Shown: positions 24,000 through 34,989 of the stretch, in pieces
Layout of the letters: each line of letters opens with the position of its first letter
Position numbering within the stretch: the first letter of the stretch is position 1
Source of the DNA: Gigantopelta aegis
Lineage: Eukaryota; Mollusca; Gastropoda; Neomphalida; Peltospiridae
Length of the DNA stretch: 64,000 nucleotides
NCBI RefSeq assembly: GCF_016097555.1
Contig: NC_054712.1
Span: 41,058,926 to 41,122,925, forward strand
Direction of reading: 5' to 3'
Notes under the pieces: generated by a model
What the model was told of the DNA's origin: nothing
What the model saw: only the letters and a program-made list of their open reading frames with translations
Database searches by the model: none
Position numbers and translations under genes: made by a program

Positions 24000-24925
24000 T
24001 AAGTTTTGCTTATAAATATACAGATATACATCGTCATAAAAAATGGGATCGGGACGAATTACGAACACTAGTTAGACTACTGGCTATTGCTTATATTATG
24101 TTCTGTTTTGTTTATGATCTGTATTAATTTCTATATATTATGTTTATGATCTATCTCATATTCTGTTTTTGTCTATGGTCTATATTATGTTCTATTTTTG
24201 CCTATAGTCTATATTGTGTTCTATTTATGTTTACGTTCTATATTATGTCTTATTTTTGTCTATTGTCTACGCGATTTTATTCAATTTGTGACTGTTATAT
24301 ATCGATAAATTCGCAAAAAAATGACGAACACCATGTACTATTTTGTATGCTGTATATAATGGTTTCAAGAAGATAAATGGGCGTTTCGTTAAAATTAAAT
24401 CTTTGAATTCGAAATCTTATATATCAAACACCGAAGAAATAAACAGCTAGGACAGCATTGCTGTAGACGAACAACCTGGTTACATTGAGATTCCAACAGA
24501 AGAATTACGTTCAAAATGGCGACCAAAAATATAACCCCGTACACTGACTATAACTATGAGTATTTTTGGTTATGGGCATCAATAAAATAGTTTCAACTGA
24601 CAAAATGTATCTTTACTTTGTGTTCGTTCTAAAATTTGACCGATATTTACGTAAATTGTAGTCGAATTTCAAGACACACTGTCGGCTCACTTGAGAAGAT
24701 TCGCCAGCAAGTTTACATAAACCATGACAAATTGTTTCTCATCAGTTTTCTCTTCAATTTACATAAACCATGTCAAATTGATTCTCATCAGTTTCTAATC
24801 AGTTTGCATATCATCAATGTTTTACAATGATTCATGAATGCATGCCATCGCACCTGTATATAATGCATTTAGTTCTATCTTGTGCACGTTTGGGTTTTTA
24901 AGCTAGTCTTGGAAGTGGCAGTCTT
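24000..24925. other. Spacer upstream of gene B exon 2
   Basis: Contains a loose CTATATTATGTTCT repetition (24080-24260). No Met-Asn exon or TATA module was found here. Confidence 0.5.
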
Positions 24926-26055
24926 CCTACGGGTGATATTAGAGGAATGAAACATTCCGTTACTTATCTCCTAGGGGAGTGGCGGTCCATCTACGGGCGG
25001 TGTATGAGGAATGAAACATCATGTCACGTATCTTCTAGGGGAGTGGCGGTCCTTCAATGTGTGTGTATGAGGAATGAAACATCATGTTACAGATTTCCAT
25101 GGGGAATGGCCGTCCTTGTATGGGTATGTATGAGGAATGAAACATCATGTTACAGATCTCCTAGGGGAGTGGCGGCGCTTGCATGGGTGTGTATGAGGAA
25201 TGAAACATCATGTTACAGATCTCCTAGGGGACTGGCGGTCCTTCTATGAGTGTTTATGGGGAATGAAACACAATGTCACGTATTTCCTAGGGGAGTGGCG
25301 GTCCTTCTATGTGTGTGTATGAGGAATGAAACATCATGTTACAGATTTCCTAAAGGAGTTGTGGTCCTTGTATGTGTGTGTATGAGGAATGAAACATCAT
25401 GTTACAGATTTCCTAAAGGAGTGGCGGTCCTTGTATGTGTGTGTATGAGGAATGAAACACCATGTTACAGATTTCCATGGGGAGTGGCGGTCCTTATATG
25501 TGTGTGTATGAGGAATGAAACATCATGCTACAGATCTCCTAGGGGAGTGGCCGTCCTTGCATGGGTGTGTATGAGGAATGAAACATCATGTTACAGATCT
25601 CCTAGGGGAGTTGCGGTCCTTGTATGGGTGTGTATGAGGAATGAAACATCATGTTACAGATCTCCTAGGGGAGTGGCGGTCCTTGTATGGGTGTGTATGA
25701 GGAATGAAACATCACGTTACAGATCTCCTAGGGGAGTGGCAGCCCTTGCATGGGTGTGTATGAGGAATGAAACATCATGTTACAGATTTCCATGGGGAGT
25801 GGCCGTCCTTGTATGGGTGTGTATGAGGAATGAAACATCATGTTACAGATCTCCTAGGGGAGTGGCAGCCCTTGCATGGGTGTGTATGAGGAATGAAACA
25901 TCATGTTACAGATTTCCATGGGGAGTGGCCGTCCTTGTATGGGTGTGTATGAGGAATGAAACATCATGTTACAGATTTCCATGGGGAGTGGCCGTCCTTG
26001 TATGGGTGTGTATGAGGAATGAAACATCATGTTACAGATTTCCTAGGGTAGTGGC
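24926..26055 (+). repeat. 63-bp minisatellite, ~18 units
   Basis: Units contain GAGGAATGAAACATCATGTT, ACAGATCTCCTAGGGGAGTG and GCGGTCCTTGTATGGGTG. Because 63 is a multiple of three, a frame stays open over most of the array (25250-26266), repeating MRNETSCYRSPRGVAVLVWV. No signal, splice or promoter evidence makes it a gene. Confidence 0.9.
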
Positions 26056-26148
26056 GGTCGACCTTGACAAATGTCCTATCAACTTCTGTTTTGTCCTTCA
26101 GATTTACACGAACATTGTCAGACGCGAGCGTGCGTGCGTATGTGTGTA

Positions 26149-26260
<112 letters not shown>

Positions 26261-26308
26261 AGCTAAATATAGAAACAATATGTGATACAACCGGTGTTTA
26301 AAATACAT

Positions 26309-27085
26309 TATTATGGTACACCAGCTATTTATAATATTGAGGTATTATACGTGCTATGATACACTAGGCGTTTATAATATAGTGGTGTCATACACCAGAT
26401 AGTTACTGGTATAATAAACCAGGTATGTATAATGTAGTTGTAGGATGTACCAGATATTTATATTAGAGTGGTATGATACTTGATGTATTTATAATATAGT
26501 TGTATGATGCACCAGATATTTATAATATAGTGGTATGATACACACGTTATTTATAATATAGTGGTATCATATCCCAAGTATTTATAATATAGTGGTATGA
26601 TATACAGATGTTTTAATATAGTAGTATGCTATTCCAGGTATTTATAATATAGTGGTATGATTCACAGATGTTTATAATAAAGTGGTATGATACACCGGGT
26701 ATTTATATTATAGTAGTATGACACCCTATCTAATTATAATATAGTTCTATGGTACAGTAGTATTAGTGCTCCACGACTGGCATACCAAAGGCCGTGGGAT
26801 GTACTATCCTGTCTGTGGGATGGTGCATATAAAAGATCCCTTGCTGCTAATCGAAAGGAGTAGCTCATGAAGTGGCGACAGCGGGTATCCTCTCTCAGTA
26901 TCTGTGTGGTCCTTAACAATATGTCTGACGCCATATAACCGTTAATAAAATGTGTTGAGTGCGTCGTGAAATAAAACATTTCCTTCTTCTTTTTGATACA
27001 CAAGATATTTATAATATAGTGGTATGATACACCAGATATTTATAATATACTGGTATGATACAGCTGGTATTTATAATATAGTGGT
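26309..27085. repeat. ~31-bp minisatellite (array 2), split by a SINE
   Basis: Same unit as 19133-19783 (TATTTATAATATAGTGGTAT). A SINE body occupies 26766-26990. Confidence 0.85.
26766..26990 (+). repeat. SINE body without tRNA head
   Basis: CCACGACTGGCATACCAAAG to GTTGAGTGCGTCGTGAAATA, ending CATTTCCTTCTTC, inside minisatellite array 2. Confidence 0.75.
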
Positions 27086-27317
27086 ACACACAGACACAAA
27101 CACGCACACTCACACATGCGCACACACATATATAAACAAACTCACATTCCACACGCACACCCCATACACACACTCGTGTTGGTATGGCCGTCCTAAACAA
27201 TATAGATCTTCGTGTAGGGAGGATCCAATGACTTCTTGTACTTTTCGTTTTATTATGTTAAAGCATTTCACGTGAAAAAAACCCAAAAACAACAGGACAC
27301 TGGAATAACTAAGTAGA
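27086..27317. other. (CA)-rich tract and spacer
   Basis: CACA/CGCACA-rich to about 27172; nothing else recognised. Confidence 0.5.
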
Positions 27318-27375
27318 ACATTTATTAAAACAGTCTGTGTTGTTAAATCTTTGAGACTAGTCCTCAGTGGTACAG
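27318..27375 (-). pseudogene. 3' end remnant of a Gly-rich family exon 3
   Basis: About 58 bases match the family's 3' UTR (TTTATTAAAACAG, GTTAAATCTTTGAGAC) and the last codons to the stop at 27366-27364. The match stops abruptly at 27375, where unrelated sequence begins that is shared with 8270-8400. It is only a scrap left by rearrangement next to gene C. Confidence 0.65.
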
Positions 27376-27668
27376 TGGAAAAATAACATACATTGGATAT
27401 ATGTTCTATAGACAGCACAACCTTTTCATATACCAGTCGCGGAGTACAATATATAAACCAAATATACTAACGGGTCGATCCATCGACCTTTCATACTTCA
27501 GACGAACGCTTTAATAGTCAAGCTTGTACTTTCTTGAAACCATCCTGTTACCGAGTTGATAACTAAAACACTTTTTGTTTCAGACTCAAAACCAGAAGAC
27601 TTGAAGATTAAATAAAACATTTACATTTATTAAAACAGTTTGTGTTGTTAAATCTTTGAGACAAGTCC

Positions 27669-29962
27669 TCAGTGGTACAGAGCATGTCCGTATCCCAGTC
27701 CTCGTCCTCCGAATCCAAATCCACGTCCTCCAAATCCAAGTCCACGTGCGCCGAATCCAAGTCCACGGGCGCCTAGTCCAAGTCCATGTGCCCCGAATCC
27801 GAGTCCGTGTCCGTGTCCAGCGAAACCAAGTCCAGCTCCAAGCCCGTGTCCGTGTCCGTAACCGTATCCGTGTCCGTATCCTATGGATGTATGCGTGTAT
27901 ATAAATAATAAAAAAGAGTAAAATAAAAAAAATGTGTATGTGAATTTGGCGTCTCCTGTTAACCCTAACACTTCATAACTTTTTTTGCCAGACGATGTTG
28001 GCGGAGAAGTCTAATCTGTTGACGGCGCTACGGAATTGTCATTTGCCGCATTTTGTCAATTTACACATTTCCTAAGATTGTTACGTCATTTGTAACACAC
28101 AGAATATAATCGTATTTACCTCGATCGTTTACATAGCGTCCAATCTCATTACAGTTATATATGTAGAGTGTAGCCATTTGACACATATAAATATAAAAAT
28201 ATTACGGTTATCTGCAATTTTAATACACTCACAATCTATTAATCCCATCCTATAATATGCTTTACGAATACAAAACACAAACATGATTACTGTTGTACTA
28301 AAGTCGGGAGTTTTCGTTATTAAAGGCATACTGTTACAGACCACTGACCTATTTAATGGTCTAACAAAGTATTACCTGAGCAAAAATAATTTGATTTGTC
28401 CTTAAATGTACTTTATTCGACCATCTTTATAACCACCATACTCCATTTATTAATGATATTTTGTAAAAATAATTGAATTATGGCAATGGTCCATAATTCA
28501 AAAACTAAAATTGCCGAGAGACTTGACATGGATTTCACTCCATCATGGTTCTGTTAAGGTGATGCAATAGCTAGATTTGGTTTCTAACAATTAATGTAAT
28601 TTCTGTTTATTATCCATTTTCAGAGAAATAAGGTCCTTAAATCTGTGACAGTATGCCTTTAACGGATATAGTCAGCGTTCGAGTTTAATTTGTTGTCATA
28701 TCTCTTAAACGGCATTGCTTCGCCAACCAGCTGAAGAGGTCACTAATGGCAGGTCACGGGAAGAAGACTTGGATGATCTATTCCAAACGTTCAATAATCA
28801 ACACACACCCCACACATGTTTCCTCGATGCATCCTCCCCCACTACTGTGTCACCCATTTAATAGGTTATCATACATCAGTAAATAGTTCCACTCAACTCA
28901 CCGTAACCATAGCCTGGGTATCCGTAGCCATATCCGGCATGTCCGTAAACGGGGCCACCATAGCCAGCGAGTCCGTGGAGACCAGCGGCTCCATGGAGAC
29001 CGCCGATTCCGTGGAGACCAGCGACTCCATGGTAACCAGCACCATGTCCGTAGTTGTAGGTGGGGTACCAGGCGAGAGCAGTGCAGCACACAAGTGCGAA
29101 CAGAACGGTGGACAGGGCGGTCTGTGAATAAAATGTGTATTTGACAAACACGTCCACGCTAAAACCAACGTTTGTGAAAATTGTAGGTACTGGCTTCCAG
29201 GTCAGGTCAGGTCAAAGGGTTTTACGTGCACATTCAGAACAAGCTGTTGTAGCGCACGCCTGTCGTGGGTACAAGAGCCAGCTCCTCCGTCCATGACAGG
29301 AAAGGTGGGGGGGGGGGAGAGAGAGAGTGGAGGGACCGCCTGCAAGGGAGCACCAGCAGTCCGACTACGTCGGTAACAGGCGGGGGGGGGGGGGGGGGGG
29401 GTGCTATGGAATTTTGAATGGAGCAGTTAATATGCCAAAGAGAAAGGTGCGCAATTTTGATTCAGGAAATTTGGCGCAATTTTGAACGGTCGGTCAAAAA
29501 GAAAATGGCAGAGCTAGTATAGGTTTAGACATTAGTGAATCGAGAGTAGCTCGTTAATTAGACTTCTACAATGCTGTGGTGTCTCCCTAGGTTGTCCATA
29601 GGGCCCTTAGAAAGGGCCTGACCGCTTCTGGACGTGGCATGACAACCAGGCGTCCAGTGTCGTAGCCAGGATTTTATACATTGAAGGTTGAAAGTACAAG
29701 TGGCATTATGGGAAAGGTCTGAAAGTAGTTTCCTGTAAATTAAAACAAGGTTGTCTCAGAGGAAATAGAAACCACTTGATATTTTTAAAATGACTACAGA
29801 ATTTTAACTGTAAAACTGTATATAACACAAACATTTTGATGATCATACGTTCACCTCAGCTGAATACGTCAAGCGTGAAGGCACCCTAAGTTTTAAACAG
29901 TTCCATAAAACAAGCAAACCGATTTATAAATTGAAGTATTCAACAGAAAAACTCACGTTCAT
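27669..29962 (-). CDS. Gene C: secreted Gly/His/Tyr-rich structural protein, 145 aa
   Basis: Coding exons on the minus strand: 29962-29957 (Met-Asn), 29121-28902 (220 bp) and 27880-27669. They sum to 438 bases including TGA, with GT/AG ends at every junction (donors GTGAGT, acceptors CACAG and ATAG). Signal peptide is residues 1-19. The mature chain has the common GLHG/GYG part and a short exon 3 with one GAGLGFAG repeat and the C-terminal [11 protein letters not shown] block ending HALYH. Intron 2 (1,021 bp) carries a TTAA-target MITE (28324-28658). Intron 1 holds a retroposon-like insert with long G runs. It is transcribed away from gene D. The TATA box is at 30055-30048 and AATAAA at 27631-27626. 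Confidence 0.85.
28324..28658. mobile_element. TTAA-target MITE (family 2) in intron 2 of gene C
   Basis: 335 bp between TTAA at 28320-28323 and 28659-28662, with inverted ends AGGCATACTGTTACAGA and TCTGTGACAGTATGCCT. Its sequence is unrelated to family 1 inside. Piggybac-like by target only. Confidence 0.75.
29199..29750 (-). mobile_element. Retroposon-like insert in intron 1 of gene C
   Basis: Begins with a (GGTCA)n run, which on the minus strand would be a 3' tail, followed by GGGTTTTACGTGCACATTCA. It includes long G runs (29309-29318, 29382-29401). A CAGTGTCGTAGCCAGGATTT end-like word lies at 29659. Exact borders are uncertain. Confidence 0.45.
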
Positions 29963-30047
29963 GTTGACTGTGTTGTTATACTAGGACCACGGGATTCTGA
30001 AAACTGTCAGCTGAAAACTGTGATGACCAGTGAAGATAGACACACAC

Positions 30048-30055
30048 TATTTATA
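30048..30055 (-). promoter_or_regulatory. TATA box of gene C
   Basis: TATAAATA on the minus strand at the family's standard distance from the Met-Asn exon. Confidence 0.75.
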
Positions 30056-30150
30056 CTGTTTACACACTCACCGTCACCGTCACGCCAAAGTGGATTATTA
30101 TTACTGAATAAAATAATCATTGAACTATCCATAGGCGAACATTTGAAACA

Positions 30151-30198
30151 CAGCAATGTAATCTCAGAGGTGAATTCGGTTCGTAATATGTTAATTAG
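30151..30198 (-). promoter_or_regulatory. Diverged upstream module of gene C
   Basis: The minus strand reads CTAATTAACATATTACGA then GAATTCACCTCTGAGATTAC, matching the core of the module before D-G. The outer ACCTCTCGTCTTGTCC half is no longer recognisable. The TAATTA core is therefore kept here but lost in gene A. Confidence 0.55.
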
Positions 30199-30583
30199 TT
30201 CGTCAAGGGCTACTTTGTAATCTTTACAAAAGTGAAATATTCAAAATATCATCATGCCTGTGTCGGTGTTAATGTAGGGAAGCCATGACATTATTAAAAG
30301 GTTTCAATGAAGAAATACATGTTTAAGAACAGCCCAGTATGAAAATACATCCGCCATTGGGTGCAAAACAAAGATATATGAGGAACCAAACCTTCATGAC
30401 TGATGGCCGTGGAAAACATTCTCCGTCCAAAACAAAGAAGACAAAAAAAACCAACAACAATAAAACAACAAAAAAACACACCAAAAAAGCAATCAAACAC
30501 AGATACGATGGCCAACAAAGGTCGAGTATGTCCATTAGATACCTCATTGTTTCTTTTCTAATATGTGCATACAAAAACCTTAA

Positions 30584-30922
30584 AGGGAGTTTGCTGCAAT
30601 GTAAGATGTTTCAGACTAATAAAATATTTCTACGATTAAACTTGCATATTAAATATATTTTGTGTTTAGAATATCAGTGTCTGTATATTCAATGTGTTTC
30701 TGGTCGTATTAATATTTGTAAGAAGCCCAAACTGGGTTTTGTCTTCAAATAATTTCGTAGGTACGAAAAAAACTATAATTTAGGAAATACAATGACATAG
30801 TTCAATATATAGCCACTATTATTTTATGCAGAAAAATATATTTGATATGTAATTACAATCGTTAAAAAGTCTCTGTTATTCGATAACATCTTTAAAAGTG
30901 CAGCAAACTCAGGAATGACCCT
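30584..30922. mobile_element. TTAA-target MITE (family 1) between C and D
   Basis: 339 bp between TTAA at 30580-30583 and 30923-30926. Left end AGGGAGTTTGCTGCAAT has an internal deletion of the usual ACATTCCTG. Confidence 0.8.
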
Positions 30923-31232
30923 TTAAAAATAAAAGTAAATAATTTGAAGGAAAAAAAGCTATTTAATTTTATCATAATTCTGGCAGTACTTTGTATATTT
31001 ACAAAGCATATATATCAAATACATGTTATCCTTAATGAAACTTTCGTTAGCTATATATTTTTAAACATGATTAAAAAACGAATGACAGTTTTATTGCAAA
31101 TCTGAAACAAATGCATATATTCCACTAAATTCAGCGACGTATTTCGGTACAAAAGGTCATGCAAGTTTAAATGAGCAATATCAAACTTTTAGTGATATTT
31201 ATGATGAATAAATTGTAATCTGTTCATAGCTG

Positions 31233-31305
31233 ACCTCTCGTTTTGTCCGAGGATTCACCTAATTAGCATATCACGAGCAGAATTCGCCTTTGAGATTACA
31301 GCACC
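31233..31305 (+). promoter_or_regulatory. Conserved 73-bp upstream module of gene D
   Basis: Contains ACCTCTCGTTTTGTCCGAGG, then CACCTAATTAGCATATCACG, then GAATTCGCC and GATTACAGCACC. Near-identical blocks lie at the same distance before E, F and G. The TAATTAG and octamer-like GCATAT words suit homeodomain or POU factors (inference). A wider similarity starts at an ATGCATAT word near 31110. Confidence 0.6.
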
Positions 31306-31420
31306 ATGTTTTAAATGTTCACCTGTTAAACAGTCATAAAGTATAACATCTGATTATAAATTCCAGTGATGATTTTATTCAGCAATAATTATACACTTGT
31401 GACGGTGTGAGTGTAAATAG

Positions 31421-31428
31421 TATAAATA
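31421..31428 (+). promoter_or_regulatory. TATA box of gene D
   Basis: TATAAATA preceded by GTGTAAATAG, about 80 bases before the ATG, as in E, F and G. Confidence 0.8.
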
Positions 31429-31509
31429 CTGTGTGCCTGTCTTTACTGGTCATCACAGTTATCAGTTCAGACTTCAGAATCCCGTCGTCCTAGTACAACA
31501 ACAGTCAAC

Positions 31510-32270
31510 ATGAACGTGAGTGTTCCTAGTTAAAGTTTCCATGATATTCATCGAATTGTTTTCCATGCGTTGCTAGCGTTGCTAGTTTTGTGGAACTGTT
31601 TAAAACTGTCTGTGTACGTAATTTAGAAGTAGACTATTGCATAAGTGTTAACCGTTATAACATGTAGGATTCACACCTGTAGGATTCAAACATGTAGTAT
31701 TAACACCTGTAGCATTCACACCTATAACATTCACACCTGTAGTATTAACACCTGTAACATTCGCATCAGTAGTATTGACACCTGTAACATTCACACCTGT
31801 AGTATTGACACCTGTAACATTCACACCTGTAGTATTGACACCTGTAACATTCACACCTGTAGTATTGACAGCTGTAACATTCACACCCGTAGTATTGACA
31901 CCTGTAACATTCACACCTGTAGTATTGACGCCTGTAGTATTGACACCTGTAACATTTACACCTGTAACATTCACACCTGTAGTATTGACACCTGTAACAT
32001 TCACGCCTTTAGTATTGACACGTGTAGAATTCACACCTGTAACACGCACACCTGTTGTGTTGACACCTGTAGTATTGACACCTGTAACATTCACAACTGT
32101 AGTATTTACATCTGTAGTATTCAAACCTGTAGGATTTACACCTGTAGTATTCACACCTGTAGTATTCAAATGAGTTGTATTGTGAAAGTATTATGACCAT
32201 AAATATATCTGTTTTATATACAAACACAAAATAATTATTTTGCGTGACATATCTTAACAGTTCTTATTTA

Positions 32271-32329
<59 letters not shown>

Positions 32330-33241
32330 CTAATTTGCTTATTATTATATTTTAACACTGCATAGTTTGTTTACGTTGTAGAGTGAAAGATCAACATTAT
32401 TGGGGTAAAAGTGGTTTCGTCCCAAAATACTATAATTGTGTAGTCAGTGAATGCAGAATGAATTTATATTTTTACAAGAAAGTTTTTTTGTATTCTTATT
32501 CGTAGACCGCCTTGTCCACCGTTCTGTTCGCACTTGTGTGCTGCACTGCTCTCGCCTGGTACCCCACCTACAACTACGGACATGGTGCTGGTTACCATGG
32601 AGTCGCTGGTCTCCACGGAATCGGCGGTCTCCATGGAGCCGCTGGTAACCACGGACTCGCTGGCTATGGTGGCCCCGTTTACGGACATGCCGGATATGGT
32701 TACGGATACCCAGGCTATGGTTACGGTGAGTTCAATGTAATTGATTACTTCTACTAATGAAATTATTCTCACTGTTAAGAGAAACAAATACCCAATAAAG
32801 GTTTCAAGCAAAGTGGTCACAATTTGTTAGCGATGTAACAGAAAAGGACTATGCAATATGCATTACACTTATGTTCTTAACATATTTAATTGTCCATCCT
32901 CCATATATGCACCTCTTTTCAAATGTGACTGTATATATAACATAACATATATGTCAGTATAGTTTATTAGATTTAAGCTTTCCAACTCAGACATACATTT
33001 CATATTCAGTTAAAATATATGTTATGTTATATATACAACATGCCCGTCATGGGCACATGTATCAACAGAAGACGATCTGTTGGATATTTATACAAAACCA
33101 TGATTTGATTATAAAAACCAATACAAATATCTGTACTAATCACATCACAGAACAGCAAGACTCACAAGCATAGCAGATATTAACAAAACAATCATAATGC
33201 GATGTCGTTTGTGTAGATTTCCCTTTGATCCACAACGCTCG

Positions 33242-33316
<75 letters not shown>

Positions 33317-33958
33317 ATTATTATTTCCCTTTTCATCAACCCACACTCGTGAAAACATACACATATTATTATTTCCCTTTTCATCAACCCACACTCGTGA
33401 AAACATACATATATTATTATTTCCTTTTTGATCAACCCACAATTGTGAAAACATACACATATTATTATTTCCCTTTTGATCAACCCACAGTCGTAAAAAC
33501 ATACACATATTATTATTTCCCTTTTGATCAACCCACAGTCGTAAAAACATACATATATTATTATTATTTCCCTTTAATCCACCACGCTCGTGAAAATCTA
33601 TTAATATTTCCGTTTTGATGAACCCATACTCCTGAAAACATACACATATTATTCCACAGGATACGGACACGGTCTCGGAGGTGGACTTGGTTTCGCTGGA
33701 CACGGACACGGGCTCGGAGCTGGACTTGGTTTCGCTGGACACGGGCTCAGAGCTGGACTTGGTTTCGCTGGACACGGACACGGGCTCGGAGCTGGACTTG
33801 GTTTCGCTGGACACGGGCTCGGACTCGGATTCGGAGCACATGGACTTGGATTAGGCGCCCGTGGACTTGGATTCGGCGCACGTGGACTTGGATTTGGAGG
33901 ACGTGGATTTGGATTCGGAGGACGAGGACTGGGATACGCACACGCTTTCTACCACTAA
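31510..33958 (+). CDS. Gene D: secreted Gly/His/Tyr-rich structural protein, 174 aa
   Basis: Exons 31510-31515 (Met-Asn, donor GTGAGT), 32506-32725 (acceptor CGTAG, donor GTGAGT) and 33660-33958 (acceptor CACAG) sum to 525 bases including TAA. Signal peptide is residues 1-19; exon 2 has GAAGNHG where other copies have GAAGLHG or GAAGVHG. Exon 3 begins [16 protein letters not shown] and ends GGRGLGYAHAFYH, differing from the usual GYGHALYH. Intron 1 contains a 15-bp minisatellite of about 34 units plus an (AT)n run. Intron 2 has an (AT)n run and a ~48-bp minisatellite. AATAAA is at 33996-34001. It is the first plus-strand copy, divergent from gene C. Confidence 0.85.
31655..32172 (+). repeat. 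15-bp minisatellite in intron 1 of gene D
   Basis: About 34 head-to-tail units, alternating CACCTGTAGTATTGA and CACCTGTAACATTCA, so 30-bp dimers dominate. Gene E has two such units at the same place, gene G one, and none is recognisable in F. The array is open in several frames on both strands because of its unit length; it is not treated as coding. Confidence 0.9.
32272..32325. repeat. (AT)n microsatellite in intron 1 of gene D
   Basis: Simple alternating AT run between the minisatellite and exon 2. Confidence 0.9.
33244..33655 (+). repeat. (AT)n and ~48-bp minisatellite in intron 2 of gene D
   Basis: An (AT)n run to about 33312 is followed by six or so units carrying TTTCCCTTTTGATCAACCCA, CACTCGTGAAAACATACA and TATTATTA. 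The array runs to within a few bases of the exon 3 acceptor. The same array is in intron 2 of E, F and G but not A or C. Confidence 0.85.
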
Positions 33959-34019
33959 GGACTTATCACAAATATGTACTGACACAAATTGTTTTAATAA
34001 ATGTAGATGTTTTATTTAG

Positions 34020-34448
34020 TTATTCCAGCCTTGTGTTGTTTGTGTTATATGTGAATGTGAATTAAATCTAAGTTGAGCATCGCAAGCCTGTAGTACAATA
34101 ACTGATCTACGATTGGCATGTTACGATGTCGTGTCTGAACCAAAGTAATAGACGATTTAGCCTAGAGGTTAGAAAAAACGTCTGATGTGCGATAGGCTAT
34201 GTTGCTGATCTCCGACAGTAATGTACTATGTGTGTTTTCCGTTCTGTTTTCCATTGTGTGAATCAATGATCAGTCCGCTGAGGGTCATGGAATGTACTGT
34301 TTATAGAAAAGTTGTATAGAAAACACTTTTGACAATAATGAGAATACTTTTCCTTTAACGACTATAGGTGTCCGTCACAATAATATATACAAAAACGTTT
34401 TGATACCAATGTCACAGTAGTATGATAAAAACAATGAAAAAACTAACA
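34020..34448. other. Conserved 3' flank of gene D
   Basis: Shares with the E and F flanks a block containing GACGATTTAGCCTAG-GGTTAGAA and TGGTATGTACTGTTTAT-like words. No gene. Confidence 0.6.
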
Positions 34449-34985
34449 AGCGATATTTATGATATTTCGAGACATATTGATAAAACAATCAACAAATTAT
34501 TAAACAACTTTGCAAATGTTATGAAGGAAAGTGCTGAGAAAATATATTGACAACAGTAATAAATATACTAGTATTAGAAAACATACATAATCATATAATA
34601 AAGCATGATTTGAAAAGGAACGTAGAACAGTAACATTTTTATAAAGCAAGACAAATTTAACGATACAAAATGGACTACTGATGGACAAACGATGCTAAAT
34701 TTTGGTAAGATGTATAGAACACTGTCAAATTTCACAAACACATTCATTAAATGAAAACAAATATACAAATGAAACAGAAGTTGATAAATTATTTGAATAT
34801 TAAAAATAAGTTAAGAAAATCAGTAATGGTTAATCTGAAGATATAAACATCGATATAAGTTCTGAAAATAATATCCTCAATGGTGATATCTCTAAAATGA
34901 AATTCATTCTACTATTCAAAAACTCAAAAGCATCAACGTTATGGGCGTAGATGACATCTCAAATAAATATTTGGGCAATTCCGTG
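34449..34985 (+). mobile_element. LINE ORF2 fragment (region just before the RT)
   Basis: Reads as INKLLNNFANVMKESAEK, then KA-FGKEC-like, then IQKLKSINVMGVDDISNKYL. These match the linker and first RT block (IxKLKxxKAxGxDxIxNE) of LINEs, in shifted frames. The end is abrupt. The first ~180 bp recur at 46432-46628 and 54730-54926. Confidence 0.7.
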
Positions 34986-34989
34986 GTCC

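Larger units (their letters stand above)
30056..31420. promoter_or_regulatory. Shared intergenic region of divergent genes C and D
   Basis: 1.37 kb separate the two TATA boxes. It contains a family 1 MITE (30584-30922), the C-side module (30151-30198) and the D-side module (31233-31305). No gene is supported inside. Confidence 0.5.

Noticed and set aside
31645-32196. Frames through the 15-bp minisatellite as coding or as a CRISPR-like array
   Set aside because: It lies inside intron 1 of gene D, has no unique spacers between units, and is open in several frames on both strands.
32464-32820. Long open frame antisense to exon 2 (SGMSVNGAT...[10 protein letters not shown]) seen at every copy
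   Set aside because: It mirrors the GGT/CAC-biased repeat codons of exon 2. It runs past splice sites, and has no start, signal or promoter of its own.
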